From positions 113,669-177,668 of the forward strand of contig JAJEKV010000480.1 in NCBI GenBank assembly GCA_021234155.1: DNA of 64,000 nt, in the 5' to 3' direction. The notes under the pieces are model-generated. The model had not been told where the DNA came from. It saw only the letters and a list, made by a program, of their open reading frames with translations, and did no database searches. Position numbers and translations under genes: made by a program. The stretch's first letter is position 1. Each line of letters opens with the position of its first letter. This stretch comes from Isoetes taiwanensis (Eukaryota > Streptophyta > Lycopodiopsida > Isoetales > Isoetaceae). Below are positions 11,001-21,478 of this stretch, piece after piece.

Positions 11001-13016
11001 TATAGTATAAGCATTTACACAATTCATCCATTCTTCTAAAGCAATGCTCGAAGTGTCTTCCCTAATGTTTAAATGCTCATAACCCATTTCCTCAACATAC
11101 ACTTGATCAGCCTCAATTCCCTTATTATTTCCATTATAATCATCATCGTCATCGTTATCATCATCATTATCATCATCATCATAAGGGATGTCCTCTATAG
11201 AGGAGCTAGTATCACTATCATTTCCATCCCTATCTCTAGATTGGATATGCACCCTAATTTTAATCTCATTGTTCCCATCCCCAATATGCAAGTAACCCGT
11301 AGACCAATCATGTTTAGCTGAAGCTTGCATCAACCATGGCCTACCTAGTAACAATGGATAAGTAAACCCTCCACATGTCATTCTCAATATAACATAGTCC
11401 ACAAAGAAAGTTACACCAGCAATTAATGTTTTTATTCCCGTAATCAATCCCAATGGTTGTACCCTCCTTTGATCAGCCATTCTAACCATAAAATGCACTG
11501 GTGCTGGCTTAGGCAATTCTAATTTTTCCCATATAGACTCAGGCATGATGTTCACGCCAGACCCTCCATCTATTGTGCAATTCCTTATTAAGGTTCCATT
11601 AATTTCAACATCTAGGCACGGGGAACTCATGTCGGCTATTATAGGCCATGCAGAATTTACAATTACCTCCCTATGACTCTTCAAAGCAGACATTAATATC
11701 TTACGACAACTAGGGGCAATTTGTAGTAATTGTTTAAAGGTGAGTGATGGTTGTTTATTTTCCATATCTTTTAAAATATCATAGGGTGACTCATTTTTCA
11801 AATTCATAACTCTCTTATACTTCTTATAAACACCTTTATCCTTGCTTTTAGGTGGTTGTATCTCATTTATAATTTCTCTTACCGCTCTAGGTTGAGGCAA
11901 TTCTTCGATTTCTTCAAACATCTCTTGTGAATCCTTCATATCCACCTCGTCATCTGACAATTGTTCCTCAAACAATTTTCGCACCTCGTTATCATCATTA
12001 TGAACTAAACTTTCATTATTAACCCCTTGTTGTTCTCTCTCCTTACGCAATTCCCTTTCTCTCCTTCTCAACTCCCTTGCATTACGAGTTTCTACAACAT
12101 AAGCTGGAGTACTTGGCTCCCCAACGAATATGGCCCCACTATCAATGACAACCTCTTTACCCCTATTCTTAGAAGCAGGATTTTGTATCACTTTAAGCTT
12201 ATGAGGACAATTTTCTTGGGCGTGCAACCCTTGGGTTTGACAGATTCCACATATTGGTTGGTAACCTATTGGCTTCATGGGATTTGGACATTGAGGCGCA
12301 ATGTGCCCCATTTCTTGACATCTATAACATTGAACAGGTCTTCTTCTAAACATTTGTGGTCTTGGACCCCCAGTATTGGTTTGAGGAGTTGTGTTATACA
12401 CAGGAACATGTTCCCTATAATCATACATTGGTTGAACTTGGTATCCTTGATATTGGGGAGATACTAAGGCTTGAGTTTGAGGTCTTATCATCCCAACTCC
12501 CATCCCTTGACGTAGTTGAAAACATTGGTCTGTTCTATGATTTGTTTTCCCACAATTTCGACAAGGAGGCTTAAATTCAGCAGGCGTTGGACATTCACTA
12601 GGAAGGTGACCATACCCTTTACATTTCACACACCACATATTTGTTCTTTCTTTAGAAATTTGTGGTTTAGACTCCAAGCCTTTTATCCAATTTAATTGTA
12701 ATTCAGTCATTTGCTTAGTTAAACTCTCAATCAATTCATCCTTAACCTTTGCAAGTTTAACATCCACAGGTTGTTCAGGTTCTTTTATGGGTAAAGTTGG
12801 AATTGAATTATTTGCACCTACTTGTGTTTTACTATAATCAATTGTACCCATCATTGAAGGAAAAGTGCCAATAGGCATACCTGACATGTTTGCAATTGGA
12901 CTTGCCTCTATAGAAATATTTGGAACCATAGCTGGTGCGGCACCTCCCAAAGCTCGAAGGCATTGCCATCCCCGGGATGATAATATCTTGCCATGCCAAT
13001 CTTTGCTTGTTCCCAA
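8025..13016 (-). CDS. Gag-Pol polyprotein of element A (gag C-terminus to integrase)
   Basis: An uninterrupted 1663-codon frame. Approximate residue positions: CCHC zinc knuckles at 129-142, 152-165, 230-243 and a degenerate one at 256-270; an aspartic protease motif IDGGSGVN near 482 (DGG where D-T/S-G is usual); reverse transcriptase from about 850 with VCVDYRRLN and the catalytic VFLDDF near 945; RNase H from about 1094 (HVDASAYAIGS); integrase with the zinc-binding HHCC region from about 1304; the D, D and E of the catalytic core near 1370, 1434 (SDRGSHF) and 1465 (NGQVERTNK). An acidic, Asp/Asn-rich spacer (11120-11185) lies between protease and reverse transcriptase. There is no chromodomain. 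The first about 20 residues are probably out of frame relative to true gag, because the natural gag frame enters from upstream through a shift near 12950. Confidence 0.95.
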   Translation of the reverse strand: MGTSKDWHGKILSSRGWQCLRALGGAAPAMVPNISIEASPIANMSGMPIGTFPSMMGTIDYSKTQVGANNSIPTLPIKEPEQPVDVKLAKVKDELIESLTKQMTELQLNWIKGLESKPQISKERTNMWCVKCKGYGHLPSECPTPAEFKPPCRNCGKTNHRTDQCFQLRQGMGVGMIRPQTQALVSPQYQGYQVQPMYDYREHVPVYNTTPQTNTGGPRPQMFRRRPVQCYRCQEMGHIAPQCPNPMKPIGYQPICGICQTQGLHAQENCPHKLKVIQNPASKNRGKEVVIDSGAIFVGEPSTPAYVVETRNARELRRRERELRKEREQQGVNNESLVHNDDNEVRKLFEEQLSDDEVDMKDSQEMFEEIEELPQPRAVREIINEIQPPKSKDKGVYKKYKRVMNLKNESPYDILKDMENKQPSLTFKQLLQIAPSCRKILMSALKSHREVIVNSAWPIIADMSSPCLDVEINGTLIRNCTIDGGSGVNIMPESIWEKLELPKPAPVHFMVRMADQRRVQPLGLITGIKTLIAGVTFFVDYVILRMTCGGFTYPLLLGRPWLMQASAKHDWSTGYLHIGDGNNEIKIRVHIQSRDRDGNDSDTSSSIEDIPYDDDDNDDDNDDDDDYNGNNKGIEADQVYVEEMGYEHLNIREDTSSIALEEWMNCVNAYTISVDVTNETIPEEIEDDEQEKYPDYFSKYEEGESKLKETPAHTAPRVDQTMLTSPEIVDLNLGTLEEPKVIKLGAQNLEEDRQKYMDLFLEFQDVFAWSYRDLRGISPALSVHKIVLEPNARAVRQKPYRMNPNYSSVVKEEIDKLLEAGFIEPIENSEWLSPIVIVPKKNKKLRVCVDYRRLNAVTVKDGFPVPFTDNVLDSVAGHEYYSFLDGFTGYNQVTIAPEDQDKTTFVIEWGCYKYRVMPFGLCNAPATFQRVVINAFKDYIRQFMEVFLDDFCVFSRYQDHKEKLRLCFKKCRDFGISLNPMKCIFGVTHGRLLGRIVSGQGIAIDPDKTKIISELVQPVNVKQLQAFLGHVGYHRRFIRHYADKALPLTSLLKKENEYNWSIECQKAFTILKEALLTAPILKFPRWDHEFHVHVDASAYAIGSILSQMQEDGWDHPIYYASRQLSHAERNYSTTEREGLGMIYSIIKFRHYLLGKEFVFYVDHQALKYLILKPCRTGRITRWLIMLQEFQFRIVVKPGRSHASADHLSRLLVDSKDKGVKDDLLDADLFAVSAVPEWYSDVAEFLSTNEFPEEMKPMERKRLIQKCKPFTLLAGTLYRIGKDDILRRCIFPHEVKKVIKSCHDSPAGGHFAADVTAKKVLNAGYWWPTIFSDVKAHVKHCDPCQRIGRPTRRDSMPLNPIVPIIPFEKWSIDFVGPINPPSWQTRCEYILVCTDYVTKWAEAKASRHDNAAVVATFLYENIIIRFGCPLELVSDRGSHFVNEVITALTERYEISHKKSTPYHPQANGQVERTNKTLCNIMTKICNANRTDWDKRLLDALWAYRIAYKVATKTTPFMLVYGQEAILPIELEIPSLRVAIQEKLDEDGSLKARLHELEKLDEVRLHAYMAREALQKQRKKWYDEYNKNKEFKENDLELLYDSKHWKKPGKLRMRWTGPYMVKNVFSNGSVVLQDLQGNELPTRINGARLKAYYAPRTFKKLPDAM

Positions 13017-13739
13017 CTTGAGGCATGCTTAATAGCAGCTTCTAAAGTGGTAGGAGTTTGGCCCTTTGTAAAAAAACCAAGGTCAGGTGGTAATCCATTA
13101 GTAAAGTACCTCACTTGATCTTCTGCAGAAGGTGGAGGCTCCTTTTTCGCAAAGCGGATCTCACGAATCTAATCACATAACTCGCAAACTTTCTCGGTAA
13201 GAGCTTAATATAATTTAATTCATCACTTACTCTTTGTGCAAACCCCTTTGGTCTAAATGCGGTTAAGAACCCTTTTTCAAGTCATCCCATGTCAAAAAGG
13301 AGTAACATTTTAGCGACCCTATACCATTCCACGGCACCATCTTGCAAGGTAGGAAGGAAAGAGTCTTAACCTCTCGGCATTCCCATCCTCTGATTTGCCT
13401 CACTTATAGTTAAAAGGCATGCACATGGGAGTCTGCATCAACACTCCCTAAGGCCAAAAATACAGGATATTTCATTTTTGAAGTCTTTTGTGCCATTGGA
13501 AGGAGTGTGTTAGTATTAGAAATTCTCAAGGTACTCTCTTCCTCACTACTATCCCCAGAACTTGAAGGAAGTGTGCTGCTACTACTAAATCCCACTTCTA
13601 CTAACAATCTTTCTTCTTCCAAAACTTGCTCAGCTAATTCCTTTCTTTTTCTCTCTCTAAGCTCTAGTCTAGCAATACGTTCAGTCTCTTGTCTAGCTAT
13701 ACTCTTTTTCCTCCTTTCTTCATCAAGACCCCAATTCAT
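12908..13739 (-). pseudogene. Gag N-terminal region of element A, frameshifted
   Basis: On the minus strand 13739-13410 encodes a charged start (WGLDEERRKKS, then Arg/Glu-rich, then a Ser-rich stretch) leading to MKYPVFLALG. After stops and shifts between 13410 and 13115 the frame resumes at 13114-12908 with LPPDLGFFTKGQTPTTLEAA, typical of plant gypsy gag before the zinc knuckles. At least two frame breaks lie between these and the long pol frame. The capsid protein is therefore not made by this copy, even though pol looks intact. Confidence 0.8.
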
Positions 13740-13791
13740 TCATCAACAACGATTGCTCTAATTAATTTCTCGGAATGCCCCCCAAAAAATA

Positions 13792-15913
13792 TGTCGTGCA
13801 GACACGAAACCCAAGGTTCAAAGAACGATGTGTTGATGAAATGATAAGTAACAAGGGGAAATGAAGAGTTAGGTTGAGCTAGTACGAGGAGGTTCTGACG
13901 ATGAAGCAATGTTACGTATCTCTTGGACACGAAAATGGCGACTCAATGCACTATGAAATGCAACAGGACGTCCCTGACAATTTCCCACACGTGCCCCTGC
14001 TTGTATTCTTTTTCTCTTGATATTTAAGATTGGTACAACATGTTTAGAATATGCCATTTAGCCATGCAAATGTAAATTATATTCTTGGCAATAATTGTTA
14101 ATCACGTTCTCCAGTTAGATGCACTACTGATGCTGGTGCCCCGCATAACACAATACCCCCTGGGAACAACGTATGTGCATAAGTTCGTGCCCGTTTATTG
14201 TTGAGAATAAGAATTTTACGTTTTTCCTGATCGATCATTTTAAATGATTTTATTAGCTTATCCTGGTCCATTACTCCAACAACACCACAACTAGGCTCAT
14301 AACTTCCGTTACACCACTTAAGCCTAGCTGCACCGCTTTCTGTTTACTCCTTGCATCAATTATTATGTGAGTGCAAACTTGTAATTTTTATTATCCTCAA
14401 TTTGTTTTAGCATTGTTAAAATGGTCGGGCCTAATAATTCTCCTTGCTATTTTTATTTTATTTTTTTCTTTTTCTTTTATGTAATTGGGCAAACTTAATA
14501 GGGAAATCAAAAGGTTTAACTTATTAATAAGACTTATGAAATTGTTGGAAAAATTGTTAGGTTAACATTAGTTAGGTCTTCACGTTAAAAAATCGTTTAG
14601 GGCAAAACACGCTTCAAAGGCGTGACCAAGGCAAATCCGGCTTCTTCCTTTGCAATCGATCCGACTCCTCTCCATCTCTGCTATGGCCTGGCCAAATCGG
14701 CCGATTTCCTCCTTCCTTTACTCGGTTTTGTTTCTATTTTCTTCTCAGGTTACCAATTGACGGTTTCTGCAGAATGAACAGCCAATTCTTTGGCTCTAAT
14801 AATTAGTAGACTTGAATTAGGTTCAGATTTTCGGCTTCTTCAGGCCCTAACTATGGCATGATAAGGTTTCCAGAAGCAGGTAATGGTTTCTGAAAAAAAA
14901 ACACAGGCCGATTTAGTTTCGATTCTTGGGCAACAGGGTAATGGTTGAAGTTCTGGGTTGTTTGCAGGCTCTATCTTCCAAGCATGGGCAATTTTATGGC
15001 AAGGAACCAGCAAATCCGGCACTGGGCAAAATGCTTCTAAGTTCTTTCCTTATTTATGATTTACTACAGATAAGAATTGTAGGTTTAGCAACCAGCATAT
15101 ATGACTGATTTTACTCAATAAAATTTCGATTTATTTTCTTCGTGACATTAGAAACAGAGCAGCACATTTAACATGATTTTCTTTCTCTTTTTATCTCTGA
15201 TTTCTTACTCATTCCATTTAGATTCTTATTACAGCTTAAGATTCTTATTACAGCTTAAGACTCTTACAGATTCAAGACAGATACAAACTAAGATGCGCCA
15301 ATATTCACAAAGGATTTCCTTCAGGGTAAATCCCTTTGAATACTGCCAATACAATCAGACAGAATTTATTTGACTTAGATTTCATCACCACACACACAAA
15401 AGGGTTATTCATTCACACAAACTAGCATCATCATCATTATAAACTAGAAAAGAAAACATCATGCACAAGCAATGATGGACCAGATAAGTACCGGGGCCTT
15501 TCGAGGGCAAGCAAAGAGAGAGGGCTTCGAATAGGCACAAAAAGGGTAGTTTTCTCATTCACGTTAATTTCTCTTATACAATTCCAATAGAATCTGGACC
15601 ATTAAACAATTGTAATCTTTGCCCTCCATGTGGAAAACTTCTTTAAGCTCTAAATTTTTGACACCTAAGCGATCCTTGATCTTCCATCTCTTCCAATCAC
15701 ATCATTTGTGCTTTCTTTTACAATTTTTGCACCATTTAAATAGTCTTAACCATGAAATATAGGGATCTTCTACCATACCCAATGTCGGCTAGCCTCATAA
15801 TAACAACATAATTGCGCATTTTCTCCCATTTGCAGACCAAGACACTATTAATTTCCACAAATATGCTCCAAGCTGCTTCAAAACAAAAATTCGGCGCTAC
15901 TTTCCACATTACA
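13792..15913 (-). repeat. LTR of element A (5' LTR)
   Basis: The 2122-bp partner of 5172-7288. On the minus strand transcription would start inside this copy. The bases just internal to it (13770-13791, minus strand) include TGGGGGGCATTCCGAG, which I cannot match to a standard plant tRNA primer site. Target duplication GTGTC follows at 15914-15918. Confidence 0.97.
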
Positions 15914-15966
15914 GTGTCATTGAGGCAGAAATAGTAACTGGAACCCATGTTGGTGACATTGTTTGG
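15914..15966 (+). pseudogene. Helitron helicase, C-terminal continuation
   Basis: After the second copy of the GTGTC target duplication the reading frame of the Helitron helicase continues as IEAEIVTGTHVGDIVWP. This is the conserved block that follows the NGTRL motif ending before the insertion. Removing element A and one GTGTC joins the two pieces in frame. The similarity stops at about 15966, where the local tandem repeat begins. Confidence 0.88.
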
Positions 15967-17076
15967 CCACAAAGCTGGAAAGCACAGCAGTCAAATCAAA
16001 TATTTACACAATGCACAAAATAGAAGACTTTTGTGGCTCTAACAGTTAAGAAATTGGTCAATTGAGTTGGGATCTTCATCTTTTATTCTAGTTTTCCCTC
16101 TCAGTGGTTCCAATGTAAGCTTGGAGGCTAAGAAACTCAAAAAAGAATCCCATTTAGATTACTAAAAACTTGAAACAACACAATACTATAAACTGATATA
16201 TCACTGATATATAAGCTGTGATAAACAATTCTTACCTCTATTTGTGAAGGCTAAACGCTGCAAGCATGCATATGAAAGAAGTTTACCTCAATCTTTTCAG
16301 AATGCACATAGGCATGCATGCTTAGTTACTTGGCATTTACATAGCAGTAACGTGAAAAGTAAGTTTTCGGCCATTGAAGGCTAAACGCTGCAAGCATGTA
16401 TACGAAAGAAGTTTACAAATTGATGGTCTTGCAAAAGGCTATGAACATGACTTTCGCACCACTTGCCTACAAAGCCTAGGATTGGCCACAAAGCTGGAAA
16501 GCACAACAGTCAAATCAAACATTTACACAGTGCACAAAATAGAAGACTTTTATGGCTCTAATAGTTAAGAAATTGGTCAATTGAGTTGGCATCTTCATCT
16601 TTTATTCTGGTTCTCCCTCTCAGTGGTTCCGATGTAAGCTTGGAGGCTAAGAAACTCAAAAAAGAAGCCCATTTACATTACTAAAAACTTGAAACAACAC
16701 AATACTATAAACTGATATATCACTGATATATAAGCTGTGATAAATAATTCTTACCTCTATTTGTGAAGGCTAAACGCCGCAAGCATGCATATGAAAGAAG
16801 TTTACAAATTGTGGTCTTGCAAAAGGCTATGAACATGACTTTCGCACCACTTGTCTACAAAGCCTAGGATTGGCCACAAAGCTGGAAAGCACAGCAGCCA
16901 AATCAAATATTTACACAATGCACAGTCATATAATATAAACAAAATCAAATCCATGATAAAAAAGTGGAATAGAAAACTTCTGTGGCTCTAACAATTAAGA
17001 AATTGGTCAATTTAGTTCGGCTTCATCTTCTATTCTGGTTCTCATCTTCATCTTTTATTCTGGTTCTCCGCTAGCT
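15963..17076. repeat. Imperfect tandem repeat, units of about 390-520 bp
   Basis: The block starting TTGGCCACAAAGCTGGAAAG occurs at 15963, 16482 and 16870. Each copy is followed by the same sequence through the TCTTCATCTTTTATTC and AAACTTGAAACAACACAATA blocks and, in the first two, the AAGGCTAAACGC block. Spacings are 519 and 388 bp. The first unit has an extra partial copy (16246-16376). A fourth, shortened unit is split by the LINE insertion and resumes at 18450. No coding capacity is recognised. Confidence 0.85.
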
Positions 17077-18449
17077 CATCTATGCGGACGATGTTGACCT
17101 TCTGGCCCACATCCCAGAAGCTATGCAGTCTCATCTGGATGCCCTAGACACATTCTGTCAGGCTACAGACATGCGCGTGAATCTGGCCAAGACCAGGGTG
17201 GTTCTCATATCCTCTTCACACCATCCCACGCCTCCTGCACTCACATATCGGGGACAACCTGTGAAGGTCACGCCCACCTACAAGTACCTAGGGGTGGAGT
17301 TCCCCTCCTCGCTCTGTTGGGAGGCGTCCATCCGCTTGCGGGTGACCGCAGGCTGGAAAGCGCTTTATGCCATGCAGAACAACTTGATCACCAGGCAGAG
17401 CTCTATGATTGGGGCCATGCCACATCTGTTTAGCACCGGTCGAGCCTCGTCTCTTCAGAGGGGGTCGAGGTTTGGGGCCGGCCGTCTCTTTGGCGACCTA
17501 GAATGACTTGGAGCAGGTGCGGAAGGCATTTTGGCACCGGCACTTGGGGTGAAACCCTTACCCTATCGGATTCTGGCAAAGAAATCTGGATTCTTACGCA
17601 CGCAGCTGCCCTTGATAGACACATCGCTCATCTATTTTGAAAGTGGTTAATATGGGTGATGCTCGGCTCCACTCGGCTTCTATTTGTGGCAATGGACCAC
17701 AGCCGCTCGGGGGCCTATTGGAGGGTAGAGAGATCGCATGGATTGCCCGAGATGGTGCGTTAGCGAACCGCAAGTCGCGTCTGAAGGGAATGAGGCCGAT
17801 CGCGTGACGCCTTATGGAGTACGGGCGCTTGCTTCCTTGGCAAGCTCTGGGACCCCGGCGCTCTAGAGCAGGTCAAAACGGCCCATTACAAGGAGCACAT
17901 CAACCCCGTGTTAGCCCGGGGCCCGTGATCTCTATCTGCGTTCCTAGCTGCCCTCGAAAAGCGAACTCATTGCCTCCATTCGCGACAGTGCCCACCATCT
18001 TCGCGCGATCGAGGCATCGGCGGTGGATTGGGGAGCCTCGCCAAGACAGGCTCTGTCAGTGCTGTCAAACGGGTGCCATTGAGGATGAGTCTCACACTTT
18101 CCAGAGTTGCCCAGCATTCAGTCAGATCCGGGTACGTGTGGCTCGGGGTCGCATACATTCGAGGTAATCTGGATCAAGGAAGCTCACCTTTGCCCCCGCC
18201 TGGCTGCCCGCTGATCAGGCACTACAGGTGCGGTGCATGAGTGTATATATTTGTGTATTTTTGCATTTTGTATATTGGAACAGTTTTTCAGCAGGCTGAT
18301 TGCTGCCACGGTTTTTCCCTCGAAAATCCTTCGGGGCGGGGGTTTTTTAATCCGGGTAGGAATCCGCTTGCTGTGCTTTTGTATTGGGTCCCATAGACCG
18401 ATTGGTCTCCGTGGACGATAAAAATACCTTCCTTCCTTCCTTCCTTCCT
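17077..18449 (+). mobile_element. 5'-truncated non-LTR retrotransposon (LINE copy 1)
   Basis: The copy begins within the catalytic IYADDVDLL motif of the reverse transcriptase and ends in a (CTTC)n tail. It is flanked by a candidate 6-bp duplication CTAGCT (17071-17076 and 18450-18455). The open piece 17123-17506 is the reverse-transcriptase thumb (NLAKTRVVL, YKYLGVEFPSS). Frameshifted downstream sequence carries the C-terminal CQCC...H...CP zinc-binding motif at about 18055-18110. The 3' end has a short hairpin (18395-18408) and GTGGACG just before the tail. Sequence composition is clearly richer in G+C than the surroundings. Confidence 0.88.
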
Positions 18450-18560
18450 CTAGCTAAGAACGCTAAAAAAAGAAGCCTATTTACATTACTCGAACTTGAA
18501 ACAGCACAATACTTACCTCTATTTGTGTAAAAGCTCCAAGACTTGGTAGAGGTGTAGGTT
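18450..18560. repeat. Continuation of the local tandem repeat after LINE copy 1
   Basis: The stretch AAAAAAGAAGCCTATTTACATTACT through CAGCACAATACTTACCTCTATTTGTG matches the equivalent part of the units at 16130-16230 and 16660-16750. This shows the LINE landed inside a fourth unit. The unit lacks about 30 bp present in the others at the insertion point. Confidence 0.75.
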
Positions 18561-19185
18561 TAGGCAAAACCAAGCTCGCAGACAAAGCCAACACCAAACT
18601 GCTAATAATCAGTTAGCTAGCTGCTAGATTTGACTAAGGATTTGTATAGAAAACATACCTCTATGTAAACCAGGGCATGTCGATTATTCCAGAAATAATG
18701 TGAAGCTATGGCGGACCTGTAAGGATAACCGTAAAAGAATGAAAGAAATGGAAACCGAAAGGAAGAATGAATGAAAGAAGTGGAAACCGAAAGGAAGAAT
18801 GAATGAAAGAAATGGAAACCGAAAGGAAGAATGGCTCACCTTTGCAAGCTATGGACCCGGATGAGGCGCAGGAAGGATGAGCTGAGGCGCCAAGATGGAA
18901 CGGAGGAGGATTGAAACAGGAGGAGGCAATTTCGTATAGGCCTGGTATAGAAGGATGCAATTCAAATTTGCCATTCAATTTCTCAGTCATTCAATTCTGG
19001 CGCCTTTGTTCGAGATCTGTGATCTGAGAAATGCTTGCATTCAATTCAGTCGGCCAGCCCGCAAGGGGGAATGAAAATTGGAAGGGAACGCCGCATCTGA
19101 CGTAACATGCGGCGTTCCCTTGCACAAAACCCAATGACCTCACAAAATAAAAAAGAAGATATGTCTCATACTCGTGTATAATCAA
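18561..19185. other. Non-coding stretch with a 32-bp minisatellite
   Basis: Between 18749 and 18835 a 32-bp unit (TGGAAACCGAAAGGAAGAAT...) is repeated nearly three times. A minus-strand open frame (18706-18990) has no recognised homology. Nothing else is supported. Confidence 0.6.
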
Positions 19186-21186
19186 CTAATTGTTTAACTA
19201 TTAGACCAGGGTCCAAAGAAAGCATAACCTAACCTTATGCATATTTTAAGTCTTGATCACACTTCATCCTATTACAATCAATTTTGTTAATTTGGGATTT
19301 TTTAGTTTGGTCATAAATGTTTTTGGAATTTTTATTAGGTCAATTTCCTAAGGTTTAGACCATTTTGAATACCGAAATTTTTTTTTGATTATCCAAAAAT
19401 CGCAGAATTCTTTTTGGCTTCTTGAATTTTATTTTGCTCTGCCCTTATCTAGTCGAGAGTAGCAGGATGCTATAGAACGTGCATGCGTCTGGCTAGCATG
19501 CATTTGGATGGGGGACGGTTATTCCAATGCCCTTTCAAATGGCATGCCCGGGATGTGGAGGCCATGCAATCTGTGTGAAATATTTGCTTAGGGTTTTGAA
19601 GCAGAGTTTTAATGTTGCTTTGGAGTTTCAAATCTAGAACTGATTACTCTTCTTTGGAACACTCATTCGCACCGGTTAGCAAAGACATTCGTTAGGTTGC
19701 CATTTGTCTGTTAGGCATATTAATGCATATAGATTGGATCATCCATAGTATTTGCATTTAACTTGATTTTTATATGCAGGGCACGATGCTGACGTAATGT
19801 GGAGGCCAATTTCGCCTAGATTTCATCTGATCAGCATGTTTCAACGATTTCCAGTCGATTATCAAGTTAAATTGATTAAGGTTGTCAGCTCTCATTAGAT
19901 GCCATGTTTAGTATTCTTTTAACATTTTTAGAACTATTTTTCAATTTCAAATGGGCATCCTGGCTTAATCATTATCAAATGATTGCCATCACAACCAGCT
20001 GGTCTGCTTCATCACTGGAAACGAGTACAATCAAGTGTGGCGTATATCAAGGTCAGTGAGAAGCAACTAATTTCTGTAGACAAGACTTGCTTTGTATCCA
20101 TACTAAGGTGTGCGCAAGGCTCAGTAAATGGACAAAGTTTTTGCTTTGCACAATGTTTGATTGCAAGCAATGCTTTGGGAGTCTTTCTGTCATGGATTGC
20201 AAGGTGCTCTTCAGTTTCAAAAGCCTATAGTTCGCTATATTCATCTCTTTAAAGGGAACCATTTAATTGCGAGGTCATCATAATTTTGCAATTGAGGTAA
20301 ATCTTGAGTGGATTCATTCTATATGCAGTTTCTTTCATTTACATGGCATAATATGGCCATGAATATGGAGCTACTCCTTTATATTTTAGCCGTAGGTTCT
20401 CTTCCTCAACAGAAATGACTCATTTGTCCACAGAGGTTATTGTTAGATGGAAAGATTCTTTGGCTACTTTGGTTACTTTCTGGAGCTAATTTTGCATTGA
20501 AGTCCTAGTAGAATCGATCATCACCATAACCTAAATATAAGAGAAGGTAGAAATTTTTGTGCTTTTATTTAAGAACACATGTTATATGCATTTTCTGGAG
20601 CTTGATTCGCGCTCTAGGTCATCCAATTTGTTGCAGTTTGTTTCATTTGCATGGCATGACATGGCCATGAACTTGGAGCTACCCCTATATATTTAAGCCA
20701 CGGGTTCCCTTCCCGAGCAGAAACTATGCAGATTCTCTTCCTTAACAGAAACAACCCATTTTTTCACAGACGCTATCTGTAGATGGAAAGATAGAGATTG
20801 TCTTTATGGTACTCTTTTACCTTTACCCCTGTTTTAAATTCTCTTTATTATGATTAATAGAAAAAGTTTTTAAGGAGGGGGGAAAAAACTACTAGATTGC
20901 ATCCTTTTTTGGCACACTCTTATAGCTCCAACTTATTGATTTTACTAAACATAATAACTATTATATCCTTGTGCCAATAGTTTGTATAATTGTCATTTTG
21001 TAAATATGCTTTTTATTGTTGTGTTGATTTCTAATTTAGTTTTTAAGAAAACTACTTTGTTAAAAATACCAAGGCATCTTCCAAATGAAGTACAATTTGG
21101 TAATACTAAGATATTCTTGTGGATTATCAAATTTAAAAGTTGTCTTTAGATTAAATTACGTTCTTTTCAATGAGGTTAGCTTCCCC
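19186..21186. other. Gene-free stretch with an old 300-bp-spaced duplication
   Basis: No recognisable coding sequence. The segment at about 20326-20470 (GGCATAATATGGCCATGAAT, GGAGCTACTCC, CAACAGAAATGACTCATT, TAGATGGAAAGAT) is repeated with divergence at about 20634-20800. AT-rich, with no RNA gene seen. Confidence 0.5.
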
Positions 21187-21478
21187 AAAGTTGGAGTAGA
21201 ATTACTACAGGAGTAATCTCGACATCTTCATTCTCTACATTTGTTTGCTCCAAAAGCTGATATACATGAAGCCCATATACTCAGCTTTCAGAGCAGTATA
21301 TGGGCTTCATGTATATCAGCTTTTGGAGCAAACAAATAAGTTTGTGTTTGTAGAGAATGAAGATGTCGAGATTACTCCTGTAGTAATTCTCTATTAACAT
21401 CAAACATTGTACTCTTGATTTATATATAATATAAAAAACAACCCCGTTCCCTCAAAAAAAAAAAAAAAAAGTTGGAGT
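21187..21478 (+). mobile_element. Poly(A)-tailed hairpin retroposon with 11-bp target duplications
   Basis: The identical 11-mers AAAGTTGGAGT (21187-21197 and 21468-21478) flank an insert of about 270 bp that ends in an A-run (21454-21470). Its 5' two thirds is a near-perfect inverted repeat. Left arm 21198-21279 pairs with right arm 21297-21390, interrupted only by 12 extra bases (21338-21349), with a 17-nt loop. Target duplications plus poly(A) show LINE-mediated retroposition. The inverted half could come from fold-back or twin priming, or from an RNA that already had this structure. Source gene unknown. Confidence 0.85.

Larger units (their letters stand above)
5172..15913 (-). mobile_element. 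Ty3/gypsy LTR retrotransposon A, nested in the Helitron
   Basis: A complete 10.74-kb element with 2.1-kb LTRs (5172-7288 and 13792-15913). Each LTR begins TG and ends CA, and the element is flanked by the 5-bp target duplication GTGTC (5167-5171 and 15914-15918). Coding runs on the minus strand, so the right LTR is the 5' LTR. Domain order is gag, protease, reverse transcriptase, RNase H, integrase, with no chromodomain, which places it outside the chromoviruses. By eye the LTRs are close to 99% identical outside a few patches, indicating a recent insertion. Pol is open throughout, but gag is broken. Confidence 0.97.

Noticed and set aside
13777-13791. Primer binding site of element A
   Set aside because: The sequence next to the 5' LTR does not match a standard plant tRNA 3' end that I can name, so no site was annotated.
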